Source: Actinocorallia herbida (GTDB taxonomy: Bacteria; Actinomycetota; Actinomycetes; Streptosporangiales; Streptosporangiaceae). Taken from it: a DNA stretch of 64,000 nt. Shown in pieces: positions 25,858 through 34,296 of this stretch (positions within the stretch are counted from its first letter, which is position 1; the number at the start of each line of letters is the position of its first letter). The notes under the pieces are model-generated. The model did not search any database and was not told the DNA's origin. It was given only the letters and a program-made list of their open reading frames with translations. A program made the translations under genes and the position numbers. The DNA lies in assembly GCF_003751225.1 (NCBI RefSeq), contig NZ_RJKE01000001.1, positions 5,270,001-5,334,000 of the forward strand. Direction: 5' to 3'.

Positions 25858-27066
25858 TCACGCGGGGAACAGGGCGAGAGCCTCGTCCCAGGTGCCGCGC
25901 CGGTGGATGAGCCGCCGGTACTTCATGATCTTGCCGGGCTCGTTGAGGGTGAAAGCACCCGCGAGCCGGTCGCCGGACCGGTACAGAACGATCAGGCGCT
26001 CCCCTCCGACCTCGCCGGAGACGATCTTGACCTCGTCCTCGGCGGGGTGCCCGATGAGCTGGATGCGGGTGTCGTACCAGTCGCTCCAGACGTACGGGAC
26101 GGTCTCGTAGCGCTGGGGATCGCCGGCCTGGACGGCGTTGCGGCCCGCCGCGCCGCCCTGGGCGGCGGCGTTGGTCCAGTTCTCCAGCCGGACGAGCTCC
26201 TGGTCGAGGAGCGCGTTGGGCCAGTGGACGGCGTCGCCCGCGGCGTACACGCCCGGCCGGGAAGTGGCGAGGTGCTCATCGCACAGGATCCCGCCATCCA
26301 CCTCGTGCAGGGCGACACCCGATCCCCGCAGCCAAGCGGTGGCGGGGCTCGCACCGATCCCGACGACGACGAGGTCGGCGGGCAGCAGCGTGCCGTCGTC
26401 GAGCTCGACGGACTCGACACGCCCCGTCCCGTGGATCGCCCGCACCGCGGTGCCGAGCCGCAGGTCGGTGCCGTTGTTCACGTGGACGGCCGCCAGCGCG
26501 TGCCCGAGATCCGTGCCAACGGCCCTGGCCAGCGGTGCGGGCTGCGCTTCCAGCACGGTGACGGCGCAGCCGTGGTGGCGGGCGGCCGAGGCGACCTCGG
26601 AGCCGATGAATCCCGCGCCGATGACGACGACCCGCGCCCCGGACTCCAGCGCGGACTTCACCGCGAGGGCGTCGTCCAGGCCGCGCAGGCAGGTGACGCC
26701 CGGGATCGCCGCCCACGCCTCCGGGATGCGGGCGGACGCTCCGGTCGCCACGACGAGCGCGGAGAACTCGACCGGCTCGCCGCCCACCCAGACGATGTCC
26801 TCATCGGGGTCGAGCCTGTCCGCGGGCGCGCCGAGCATGACCTCGACGCCCAGTTCGGCCGCGTAGGTGGCCTCCTCACGGAACATCGGGACGTCGGTCT
26901 TGCCTTCGAGGAACGCCTTGGACAGCGGCGGCCTGTCGTAGGGAAGGTGGGGCTCGGCCCCTATCAAGGTGATGGGACCGTCGTACCCGGAGGCCCGCGC
27001 GCTCTCAACGGCGCGCAAGCCCGCCAGCGAGGCTCCGACGACGACGAGGGGCTTACGGTCGCTCAT
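25858..27066 (-). CDS. FAD-dependent ferredoxin reductase
   Basis: The 402-residue pyridine-nucleotide-disulphide-type reductase has an FAD motif (VVVGASLAG, residues 8-16), an NAD(P) motif (VVIGAGFIGSE, about 147) and the late FAD motif GVYAAGDAVHWP. It transfers electrons from NAD(P)H to ferredoxin. Its ATG overlaps the ferredoxin stop by 4 bp, so the two are made together. It is the only ferredoxin reductase in the window and probably serves both P450/ferredoxin pairs. Confidence 0.94.
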   Translation of the reverse strand: MSDRKPLVVVGASLAGLRAVESARASGYDGPITLIGAEPHLPYDRPPLSKAFLEGKTDVPMFREEATYAAELGVEVMLGAPADRLDPDEDIVWVGGEPVEFSALVVATGASARIPEAWAAIPGVTCLRGLDDALAVKSALESGARVVVIGAGFIGSEVASAARHHGCAVTVLEAQPAPLARAVGTDLGHALAAVHVNNGTDLRLGTAVRAIHGTGRVESVELDDGTLLPADLVVVGIGASPATAWLRGSGVALHEVDGGILCDEHLATSRPGVYAAGDAVHWPNALLDQELVRLENWTNAAAQGGAAGRNAVQAGDPQRYETVPYVWSDWYDTRIQLIGHPAEDEVKIVSGEVGGERLIVLYRSGDRLAGAFTLNEPGKIMKYRRLIHRRGTWDEALALFPA

Positions 27067-27275
27067 TCGGACGTATCCTCGGCCAGGCGCAGCGCGGCGG
27101 TGGGACAGGCGACGACCGCGTCACGGACGTCGGCCAGCTCCGCGTCGGTGATGCCGGTGAGGTCGGCGCGCGGGACGAGGAGCCTTCCGTCCTCGTCGAT
27201 CTCGAAGAAGTCCGGAGCGAGCGACTCGCAGATGCCCAGGCCGGTGCACTTGGCGAAGTCGACGTGAATCAGCAT
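27063..27275 (-). CDS. [3Fe-4S]-type ferredoxin, P450-associated
   Basis: The 70-residue ferredoxin has ligands Cys10, Cys16 and Cys57 in CTGLGIC...CP with Leu13 in place of a fourth Cys. It is encoded 21 bp after the P450 and coupled to the reductase gene. It differs clearly from the other ferredoxin in the window, suggesting partner specificity. Confidence 0.93.
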   Translation of the reverse strand: MLIHVDFAKCTGLGICESLAPDFFEIDEDGRLLVPRADLTGITDAELADVRDAVVACPTAALRLAEDTSE

Positions 27276-27296
27276 GGATGTCTCCCTGATCTTCCC

Positions 27297-28550
27297 TCAG
27301 CCCACGTGCGCGGGCAGGGACTCGATGCCGTTGACGAAGTTGCTCTTCATCGCCACGGGGGTGCCGAAGGTGATGTCCGGCAGGCGGCGCAGCAGTTCGC
27401 CGATGATGGAGCGGAGCTGGACCTTGGCGACGCCGTTGCCGAGGCAGAAGTGGGTGCCACCGCCACCGAAGGCGACGTGGCGGGGGAAGCGGGGCCGGGA
27501 CAGGTCGAACGCCGCGGCGTTGTCGAAGACGCTCTCGTCGCGGTTGCCCGAGCAGTAGAACATCGCCACCTTGTCCCCGGCGGCGATCTGCGCGCCGTTC
27601 AGCTCGACATCACGCGAGGCGGTGCGGGTGAAGGTCATGACGGGGGTGGCGTGGCGGACGAACTCCTCGATCGCGCCCATGATGCGGCCGTCGAAGTCCT
27701 TCATCAGCCAGTCGCGCTGCTCGGGATGCGCGGCCAGGCTGAGCATGGTGTGGCTGGTCGTCTGCTTGGTGGTGTCGTTGCCGGCGGTCGCCATCAGCAG
27801 CATGAACGCGCCGATGTCGTCGTCGGTGAGGCCGTGCCCGTCGATCTCGGCCTGCACCAGGTTGGTGAGCAGGTCGTCGGCGGGGTTCGCGCGGCGGTGG
27901 GCCGCGAGGTCCTTGGCCAGGGAGTAGAGGTAGATCGCCTCCTCCATCTTGAGGTTCACCGCCTCCTCGGGCGCCATCCTGTGCGCCTCGCCCGCACCGA
28001 ACAGGTTCTCCGCCGCCTGCGCGACCCGCTTGCGCTCTGAGGCCGGCACGCCGACGATGTCGGAGACCGTCTCCATGGGCAGTCGGCTGGAGCATGCCTC
28101 TACGAAGTCGACCTCACCCGCACCGATCAAGTCGTCGACGATCAGGTGGGCGTTCGCGGCGATCCGGTCGTCGATCTTCTTGATCTGCTTGGGTGTGAAC
28201 GCCGCGCTGACCAGGCTGCGGTACCTGCTGTGCTCGGGCGGGTCCATGGCCAGGAAGAACGATCCGCCCGCGGCGGAGGCGCCGATCGGGTCGAGGGTGA
28301 AGCCGTTGCGGGACTGGAACGTCTCGCTGTCCATGCTGACGGTGGTGATGTCCGCGGCCCGCGTCACCGCCCAGAAGCCCTGCTCGCCGTGCGGGGCGGG
28401 GTAAGAGACGGGCGGGTGCCAGCTGACCGGGGCCTCGGCGCGCAGCCGCGCGAAGGCCTTGTCCCGCTCGTCGAACGGCTTGCTCCAGAACTCGTCGGAG
28501 GAGATGTCGACGCCGGTGGTGAAGGGGTGGGCGGTGGTGAACAGGTCCAT
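27297..28550 (-). CDS. cytochrome P450
   Basis: The 417-residue P450 has the I-helix motif AGNDTTKQ, ExxR in IEEFVRHA, and haem loop FGGGGTHFCLGNGVAK with proximal Cys369. The N-terminal lid and haem-loop wording resemble CYPs acting on terpenoid, sterol or alkyl side chains, but this is only family resemblance. The ATG at 28550 follows AAGGAG. It is 22 bp downstream of the aldehyde dehydrogenase gene. Confidence 0.95.
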   Translation of the reverse strand: MDLFTTAHPFTTGVDISSDEFWSKPFDERDKAFARLRAEAPVSWHPPVSYPAPHGEQGFWAVTRAADITTVSMDSETFQSRNGFTLDPIGASAAGGSFFLAMDPPEHSRYRSLVSAAFTPKQIKKIDDRIAANAHLIVDDLIGAGEVDFVEACSSRLPMETVSDIVGVPASERKRVAQAAENLFGAGEAHRMAPEEAVNLKMEEAIYLYSLAKDLAAHRRANPADDLLTNLVQAEIDGHGLTDDDIGAFMLLMATAGNDTTKQTTSHTMLSLAAHPEQRDWLMKDFDGRIMGAIEEFVRHATPVMTFTRTASRDVELNGAQIAAGDKVAMFYCSGNRDESVFDNAAAFDLSRPRFPRHVAFGGGGTHFCLGNGVAKVQLRSIIGELLRRLPDITFGTPVAMKSNFVNGIESLPAHVG

Positions 28551-28572
28551 GGGGGTCACTCCTTGGTGAAGA

Positions 28573-29991
28573 TCAGCGCTGTGGGATGGCCGGGGAGACG
28601 ACGGTCTGGACGTCGGTGAAGCCGTGCAGGCCCCAGACGCCGTTCTCAACGCCGATACCGCTGTGCTTCACGCCGCCGAACGGCAGATCGGGGCGGGCTC
28701 CCGTGCCGTGCGCGTTGATGGCGACCTGCCCGCACTCCAGCTCGGTGGCGACGGCGCGGGCCCGGGCGATGTCGGGTGACCACACAGAGGCGGTAAGCCC
28801 GTACGGTCCGCTGTTGGCCTGGGCGATCACGTCGTCCAGGTCGCGGTAGGCGATGACGGGCAGGGCGGGACCGAACTGCTCCTCCTCGACGATGGCCAGG
28901 CCTTCCGACACGTCGGCGAGGATCGTCGGTGCGAAGAAGTAGCCCGGCCGGTCGAGGGGAGCGCCGCCCGCCGCGGCCCGAGCGCCCTTGGCCAGCGCGT
29001 CCCGGACCAGTCCGGCCACCCGGTCGAACTGCGGCCGGTTGTTGATCGGCCCCAGCCGTGCGCCGTCGACTGTCCCTGCGTCGACCCTGACGGTGCGGGC
29101 CCGCTCGGCGAGCGCCTCGACGACGTCGGCGTAGATGCCCTCCGGCGCGTAGACCCGCTTGACGGCGAGGCAGACCTGCCCGTTGTTGGCGAAGGCACCC
29201 CAGAAGAGGCTCTCGGCGATCACCTCGGGGTCGGCGTCGTCCAGGAGGATCGCCGGGTCGTTGCCGCCCAGCTCCAGGGTCAGCCGCTTGAGGTCGTCGG
29301 CGGCCGTGCGCGCGATGGCCATGCCGGTCGGGGTGGAGCCGGTGAAGCTCACCTTGCGCGGCACAGGGTGGGCCGTCATCTGCGCTCCCAGGGGCTCAAG
29401 GCCGGACACGACGTTCAGGACTCCGGGCGGCAAGGCCCGCGCCAGCGCCTCACCCATCGCCAGGGTCGACAAAGGGGTGTAGGGCGACGGCTTGAGCACC
29501 ATCGTGTTGCCCGCCCGCAGCGCCGGGGCGATCTTCCAGGCTGCGAGCGTCACCGGGACGTTCCACGGGGTGATGGCCGCGACCACGCCCAGCGGCCGCC
29601 GGACGACCTCGGCGAAGCCGTTCTCGTCGTCCTGGACGATCTCGCGCGCAAGCTTCAGGTCGGCGAAGTGGTTCAGCCAGTACGCCGCGCCCATCACCTC
29701 CATCCTGGCGTCCTCCAGCGGCTTGCCCTGCTCCAGGGTCAGCAGACCGGCGATCCGCTCGATGTCGGCGTACAGCTCGGCAGCGCCTGAACGCAGTGCC
29801 TCACGGCGGCGGTCATCGTCACGCCGCCACTGCCCGAACGCGGCGTTCGCGCTGGACATGGCGAGGTCGAGCTGCTCACGGCCGCAGTCGGGGGCTTGGG
29901 CGAAGACTTCGGCGGTCGCCGGATCGATCACCTCGAACGTCGCCTTCGCCGGAACGGGCAGGCCGTTGATCGTCATGCACGGATCGGTCAT
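28573..29991 (-). CDS. NAD(P)-dependent aldehyde dehydrogenase
   Basis: The 472-residue enzyme has the ALDH catalytic Glu240 in TLELGGND, nucleophile Cys274 in NNGQVCLA and the cofactor motif FTGSTPTGM. It would convert an aldehyde to the acid, matching the alcohol dehydrogenase at the end of the same operon. The ATG at 29991 follows GAGGAGGACCC. It heads the operon and is divergent from the double-TetR gene. Confidence 0.94.
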   Translation of the reverse strand: MTDPCMTINGLPVPAKATFEVIDPATAEVFAQAPDCGREQLDLAMSSANAAFGQWRRDDDRRREALRSGAAELYADIERIAGLLTLEQGKPLEDARMEVMGAAYWLNHFADLKLAREIVQDDENGFAEVVRRPLGVVAAITPWNVPVTLAAWKIAPALRAGNTMVLKPSPYTPLSTLAMGEALARALPPGVLNVVSGLEPLGAQMTAHPVPRKVSFTGSTPTGMAIARTAADDLKRLTLELGGNDPAILLDDADPEVIAESLFWGAFANNGQVCLAVKRVYAPEGIYADVVEALAERARTVRVDAGTVDGARLGPINNRPQFDRVAGLVRDALAKGARAAAGGAPLDRPGYFFAPTILADVSEGLAIVEEEQFGPALPVIAYRDLDDVIAQANSGPYGLTASVWSPDIARARAVATELECGQVAINAHGTGARPDLPFGGVKHSGIGVENGVWGLHGFTDVQTVVSPAIPQR

Positions 29992-30293
29992 GGGTCCTCC
30001 TCGGAGGCGTCGCACGCGCATCGCGCCGAAGCCGGGGATCCCGAGATGTGTCGGGGAACACACACCGTACGAGACTCCAGATCCAAGTTCAATACCAGGT
30101 TACACCTATCACTCTCAGCTCATGCATAAGCACTTTAGGTGCTATCGGCTGGTGATATGTGCGGCCCGGGAGTCCTGTGTTTTGGTGAACCGTTCCCGAT
30201 GGACACCGCGAGGGAGACAGCGCCCGGTTGATCACATATAGAATGAGACTCGGGTTCGCGAACTGTGGGTGAGCCGGACAGCCGGAGGGGATC
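29992..30293. promoter_or_regulatory. shared regulatory region of ALDH operon and double TetR
   Basis: About 300 bp, relatively AT-rich. It contains GAGACTC twice (30071-30077 and 30245-30251), the second inside GAATGAGACT (30241-30250), which recurs as GAATNNGACT before two other units. There is also an inverted repeat AGCAC-TTTAG-GTGCT (30129-30143) and the palindrome GTTCGCGAAC (30254-30263). Probably several operators for the flanking divergent genes. Confidence 0.5.
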
Positions 30294-31520
30294 ATGGCCG
30301 ACCGGGCATGGGAGCGTTCACGGGACGCCGAGATGCGGGCTCCCGCGTTCAAGCAGGTGCGCTACGAGCGAATCCTTGAGGCCGCCCTGGAGATCCTCCA
30401 GGATCAGGAGTACGAGCAGATCAAGGTCGATGACGTGGCGCGGCACGCCGAGATGGCCAAGGCCACCCTGTACCGCTACTTCGCGTCCAAGGACCAGGTG
30501 TACGCGGTCGTCCTGCGCCGGTGGGCCGAACGCGAGCTGCAACGGGCCGTGACCTCAGCCGAGCCCGGCGAGGTCCACGCCTGTGCCCGGGCCGTCATCG
30601 GCGCCTACGAGCGGCAGCCACAGTTCTTCAGACTCGAACTCCTGCTCTCCACCAGCACAGAGCGCGAGGTCCGGGCGGAAATGTCGGCGTTGAGCGCGCG
30701 GACCCGTCAGCTGTACGCCCGGGGATTCGCCGCCTGCGGAGTCTCTTCTCCCTACGACGCCGCGGTCACCCTTCAGGCACTCATGCGGTCATTTCTCACC
30801 GGAGTCATCATCCACGAGATGCCGCTCTCCACCGCCCACCGTCGCATCACCCGGTTCATCGACCTGTGCACTGCGCCGGAGAGCCTCACGCGGACACGGC
30901 CTGCCCGTTCCGCGGAACCGCCGCCCAGGCCCGCCGAGGACGAGAAGCGGTCCAGCGCGAAGCAGGCGCGACGGGACCTCATCGTGCGGGTCGCCACGGA
31001 GGCTCTCGCCGAACAGCCCTATGAGCAGATCCACGTCTCACAGATCGCGCAACGCGCCCAGATGGCGCCGGGAACGCTTTACCGGCATTTCCCCTCCAAG
31101 GACCATCTCTATGCGATCGTCATCCGCGAATGGTTCCGGACCAGCCGGTTCCTCCTCCCCTTCGACGATCTGGCGCCCTCAGAACGCGTCCGCGCGCGCA
31201 CCTCGGCCGCTCTGGAGACGTTCGAGGCCCAGCCGCAGTTCTTCCTCCTCAACCTGCTCCTGTACTCGGCTCCGGACCCTGCGGTCCACGATGTCCTCGC
31301 CGAGGTCGCCTCGCACGCGGAGTGCCTACTTGCGCAGGACTTCCACGCCGCCGGCGTGACCGACTCCTACGACGCCTCCGTCATGCTCATGGCCATCCTG
31401 CACTCCCTGGCCCAAGCCGCCCTCACCTACGACACCAGCTTCCCCGAAGTCCACCGCATCGCCGACGCCTTCATCGCCCTCACCACCACGGCATCCCGCC
31501 CCGGCCCAACGGCACCCTGA
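30294..31520 (+). CDS. fused double TetR-family regulator
   Basis: The 408-residue protein consists of two complete TetR units in one chain. The first HTH is at about residues 40-68 (YEQIKVDDVARHAEMAKATL) and the second about 203 residues later (YEQIHVSQIAQRAQMAPGTL from residue 243); each is followed by its own helical effector domain. A charged linker (about 196-225) joins them. Usual TetR proteins are about 200 residues and dimerise; this could act as a pseudo-dimer with four-fold DNA contacts or bind two ligands. ATG preceded by GGAGGGGATC. Continuous frame and uniform codon bias argue against an assembly artefact. Confidence 0.9.
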   Translation: MADRAWERSRDAEMRAPAFKQVRYERILEAALEILQDQEYEQIKVDDVARHAEMAKATLYRYFASKDQVYAVVLRRWAERELQRAVTSAEPGEVHACARAVIGAYERQPQFFRLELLLSTSTEREVRAEMSALSARTRQLYARGFAACGVSSPYDAAVTLQALMRSFLTGVIIHEMPLSTAHRRITRFIDLCTAPESLTRTRPARSAEPPPRPAEDEKRSSAKQARRDLIVRVATEALAEQPYEQIHVSQIAQRAQMAPGTLYRHFPSKDHLYAIVIREWFRTSRFLLPFDDLAPSERVRARTSAALETFEAQPQFFLLNLLLYSAPDPAVHDVLAEVASHAECLLAQDFHAAGVTDSYDASVMLMAILHSLAQAALTYDTSFPEVHRIADAFIALTTTASRPGPTAP

Positions 31521-31764
31521 GCCGCTCTCCAGCCGGCCCCGCAGCCAGTCGCCGTACCGACCAACGCGGCCGACTCGGCGGCCTCGGTCATGTAGCGACC
31601 GAAGTCCTGCCGGACGCGGGCGCCGAGGCTCCGGGCACCGTCGCGCATTCCGCCCATCTCCACGCACCCGGACGGCACCCGTGCCACCGCGCACTCGCTC
31701 ATGGGTGGCAGCCCTCTCCTCATCTACACCGTCGCCACCCTCCGCGACGCCATCCCCTCCAGCT

Positions 31765-31777
31765 TCTCAATATGAGA
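31765..31777. promoter_or_regulatory. small palindrome upstream of the copper-storage gene
   Basis: TCTCA-ATA-TGAGA in a locally AT-rich stretch, 65 bp before the start of the Csp-like gene. An operator role is a guess; no CsoR-type G-tract palindrome is recognised. Confidence 0.3.
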
Positions 31778-31842
31778 GTTTCACAATTGGCTAGAGGGGT
31801 ACTTCCGGCCTTGTGGGACGTTCTATGTGAACGGAGATCGTC

Positions 31843-32250
31843 ATGCCCGTCCTTGAAATGATCAGGACCTATCCGGCCGACATCACCCTCGACCGCGACC
31901 TCATGGCCGACACCGTGAGCGCGCTCATCGAGTGCGCGCAGGCCTGCACGGCGTGCGCCGACGCGTGCCTCAGCGAGCCCGACCTGGCGATGCTCGGCAA
32001 ATGCGTGCGCACCAACCTGGACTGCGCCGACATCTGCGACACCACGGCCAAGGTCCTCTCGCGCCACACCGGCTATGACGCCGGCCTCAGCGTGGCCCAG
32101 CTCAGATCCTGCATCGTCGCCTGCGACACCTGCGCCGACGAATGCGCCGAGCACGCCGGCCACCACGCCCACTGCCAACTCTGCGCCGATTCCTGCCGCA
32201 CCTGCTCGGCCGCCTGCGAACGCCTCATGGACGCCATGATCACCACCTGA
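31843..32250 (+). CDS. Csp-like four-helix-bundle copper-storage protein
   Basis: The 135-residue protein has 17 Cys residues spaced along four predicted helices (CAQACTACADAC, CVRTNLDCADIC, CIVACDTCADEC, HCQLCADSCRTCSAAC), the pattern of Csp/DUF326 proteins that store multiple Cu(I) ions. There is no signal peptide, so it is the cytosolic Csp3 type. The ATG follows GGAG at 6-base spacing. No copper ATPase, CsoR or chaperone gene is adjacent. Confidence 0.9.
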   Translation: MPVLEMIRTYPADITLDRDLMADTVSALIECAQACTACADACLSEPDLAMLGKCVRTNLDCADICDTTAKVLSRHTGYDAGLSVAQLRSCIVACDTCADECAEHAGHHAHCQLCADSCRTCSAACERLMDAMITT

Positions 32251-32434
32251 GCCCCCACGGCGCGCCTCGAGCCGACAGTGAGCAGCATTGAGGGCACTCG
32301 TCCGGGCGGGTCTTACCGTCGGGCCCTACGGTCCGGATCCAGCCGGGGCAGGCGGGTCCCTCGAACACGTCGAGGATCCGGCCGGACTCCCCCCGCACGC
32401 GCCGAACAGCCACACGGGCTCCACTCGGGTTCAT
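32240..32434 (-). CDS. possible small Cys-containing protein
   Basis: A 64-codon minus-strand frame contains a plausible core: ILDVFEGPACPGWIRTVGPD, then CPQCC, resembling a small zinc-ribbon or short actinobacterial hypothetical protein. The start lacks a Shine-Dalgarno and the last codons overlap the copper-storage gene end. Third-position bias favours coding only for the middle part. Low confidence; it may be the remains of a gene. Confidence 0.35.
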   Translation of the reverse strand: MNPSGARVAVRRVRGESGRILDVFEGPACPGWIRTVGPDGKTRPDECPQCCSLSARGAPWGLRW

Positions 32435-32590
32435 CCCGGATCCGCCACCGCCGTCACCGCCACCCCCGCAGTGCGTCGGTGGGTGCGGACGTCGGGCAGG
32501 CGCCGCCCGGTGAGTGGCGGCGTTCGGCGCGGGGCGCCGGGGGTTGCGGCGCCCCGCGCCGCGGTGCCGTTCACGACCTCTCCCGCACAA

Positions 32591-32619
32591 CCGGATTAAG
32601 AATCCGGGTTGGCTAGGAT
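32591..32619 (+). promoter_or_regulatory. operator and near-leaderless promoter of TetR gene
   Basis: CCGGATT-AAG-AATCCGG (32591-32607) is a perfect 7-bp-arm palindrome. TAGGAT (32614-32619) follows and ends 6 bp before the ATG at 32626, so the transcript is probably leaderless; the AGGA inside it could alternatively act as a weak Shine-Dalgarno. The palindrome covers the -35 to -10 spacer, fitting autorepression. Confidence 0.55.
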
Positions 32620-32625
32620 CGGCTC

Positions 32626-33204
32626 ATGTCACCGCAGCGCGCCGATGCCCTCCGCAACCGAGATCTCCTTCTCGAGACGGCTCGCCGGGCCGTCGCGTCG
32701 GGGGACCTGTCGCTGCAGCTCAACGAGTTGGCCCGCCGCGCCGGCATGGGCGTGGGAACCGCCTACCGGCACTTCCCCACCCGGCGGGCGCTGCTGGAGG
32801 CGCTCGCCGCCCCCGCGTTCGCCGCGGTCCTGGACGGTGCCCGCACCGCGGCCTCGCACGACGACGCGCGGACCGCGGTGGAGGTCCTCGTGCGCGGCCT
32901 GCTCGACGGGCAACTGGCCGACGCGGCCTTCGCCGAGGTCATCGCCGCCCTCCCGGCCGACGACGTGCTCCCCGAGACCACCGCGCTCCGCAGAGAGTTC
33001 GGCGACCTCACCCGTACGGTCGTCGACCGAGCCCGCGACAGCGGCGCGCTCCGCGCCGACCTCACCGACGAAGACCTGCACCACCTGGTCTGCGGCACCG
33101 TCTTCGCCCTCGGCCTCGCCCCCGAACCACCCGCCCGCGTCGAGGCCTACCTACGCGTCCTGCTCGACGGCGTCCGCGCCCCGCGCAGCCCCGACCGGGC
33201 CTGA
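32626..33204 (+). CDS. TetR/AcrR family regulator
   Basis: The 192-residue protein has an N-terminal TetR HTH (LNELARRAGMGVGTAYRHFPTRRALLEAL, split around residues 30-58) and the C-terminal domain common in SbtR-like TetR proteins. It has its own palindromic operator and no obvious divergent partner; targets unknown. Confidence 0.92.
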   Translation: MSPQRADALRNRDLLLETARRAVASGDLSLQLNELARRAGMGVGTAYRHFPTRRALLEALAAPAFAAVLDGARTAASHDDARTAVEVLVRGLLDGQLADAAFAEVIAALPADDVLPETTALRREFGDLTRTVVDRARDSGALRADLTDEDLHHLVCGTVFALGLAPEPPARVEAYLRVLLDGVRAPRSPDRA

Positions 33205-33560
33205 CCGGCCTCCGCCCGGCCGCCGGACGGGACCCGTCCACGTGAGCCCGGACCCGCAGCCGCCGCCCGCCGCATCCCCCGGGCCGAACCGACCGGCGGA
33301 GCGGGGATCGCCGACGACCTGCGCGAGGCCATCGTCCGCGCCCCCTGAAGGGAGGCCACCGCAACATCTCGCGGCGGTCGCGGGCGTGCGGCCACGCCGG
33401 CTCATCGCTCCCGCCACCGGCTCTGGCCGGACCCGCAGGGCGCGCTGTCCCGGGATGCCGGGCGTGGCCGGGACAGTGTGCCCTTTCGGCCCACGGACGC
33501 GGGTGGTTAACGTGCCGCTCGTCGCGGCGTCGAGGCCGCGTAGGTCTCCGAAGGGTGGTG
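33205..33560. other. intergenic region with hairpin and a short coding remnant
   Basis: No intact gene. The plus strand at about 33283-33348 reads RIPRAEPTGGAGIADDLREA followed by IVRAP and a stop, resembling the tail of a lost gene. TGTCCCGG (33446-33453) pairs with CCGGGACA (33468-33475) as a 14-nt-loop hairpin upstream of the secreted protein gene. Confidence 0.35.
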
Positions 33561-34139
33561 ATGGTCTTGCGCGGTCGGCCGGCGGAGCGGGTGAGGCGGA
33601 GTGCCGTAAGGGTACTCGTGGTGATATCGCTCGTGGTGGGGTCGAGTGTGGTCGGGGCGACGGGAGCGGTGGCCTATGCGCCGATCGGGCGGACGGTCCA
33701 GATCACGAGCGTCGTCGACGGCACCTGCATCGAGGCGGTCGAGATCCTCGGCCGCTCCTTCGTCTACTCCGCGGGCTGCACCGGCGGCGCGGACCAGGAC
33801 TGGGTGTTCACGTGCCTCGGCGACGAGCAGATTCCCAGCTGTGATGTGGGGGGCGGCTACCAGGTGCTCAATATCGTCCACGCCGACACCGGGCTCTGCC
33901 TGGACAGGGACTACAACGCCACGCCAGGGAAGGAACACGACCGCCTTTACCTCGGCCCCTGTCTCGGAGTGACCGTCGACCACACCTGGGCGTTCAAACC
34001 CATGCCCGAGTTCGGTGGTTTCATCCTCGGGGGGTTCCCCTGCGTCACCCGCACCGGAATCGGCGCGCGCCTCAGACTCAGCGAGTGCTGGCACGCGCCC
34101 ACCGCCGACTCGGTCTGGCGCACGTACCACCCTGTGTGA
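33561..34139 (+). CDS. secreted ricin-type beta-trefoil-like protein
   Basis: The 192-residue protein has a signal peptide (Arg-rich n-region, Val/Ser core, cleavage near AVA-YA, about residue 38) and a mature domain with ricin-like repeats: DGTCIEAV, ADTGLCLD, LYLGPCLG, RLSECWH and W-containing ends (QDWVF, HTWAF). Its organisation parallels the protein at 3108-3626. The ATG is preferred over two upstream GTGs because AAGGG lies 5 bases before it. Likely a carbohydrate-binding exported protein; ligand unknown. Confidence 0.68.
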   Translation: MVLRGRPAERVRRSAVRVLVVISLVVGSSVVGATGAVAYAPIGRTVQITSVVDGTCIEAVEILGRSFVYSAGCTGGADQDWVFTCLGDEQIPSCDVGGGYQVLNIVHADTGLCLDRDYNATPGKEHDRLYLGPCLGVTVDHTWAFKPMPEFGGFILGGFPCVTRTGIGARLRLSECWHAPTADSVWRTYHPV

Positions 34140-34241
34140 CGTGGCGGGTGATGGCGTCCACCGCCTCGTAGCAGTGGTTGTCGGGCCGAGAGGATCAGGA
34201 AGGCCGCGCGACGCCCTTCACACGGTCCTGGAGGTGATCCG

Positions 34242-34251
34242 GAATGGGACT
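34242..34251 (+). promoter_or_regulatory. GAATNNGACT motif before a TetR gene
   Basis: GAATGGGACT, 46 bp upstream of the TetR gene start. Related copies are at 30241-30250 and 36661-36670. Confidence 0.4.
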
Positions 34252-34296
34252 ATCATTTTCACTTCGGGGCCCGGGGAACCCGGTGGGAGGGGAGTC

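Noticed and set aside
16940-30293. The P450 region as a natural-product biosynthetic cluster
   Set aside because: There is no PKS, NRPS, terpene cyclase or other scaffold-forming enzyme. Acyl-CoA synthetase, ALDH and dehydrogenases fit catabolism better.
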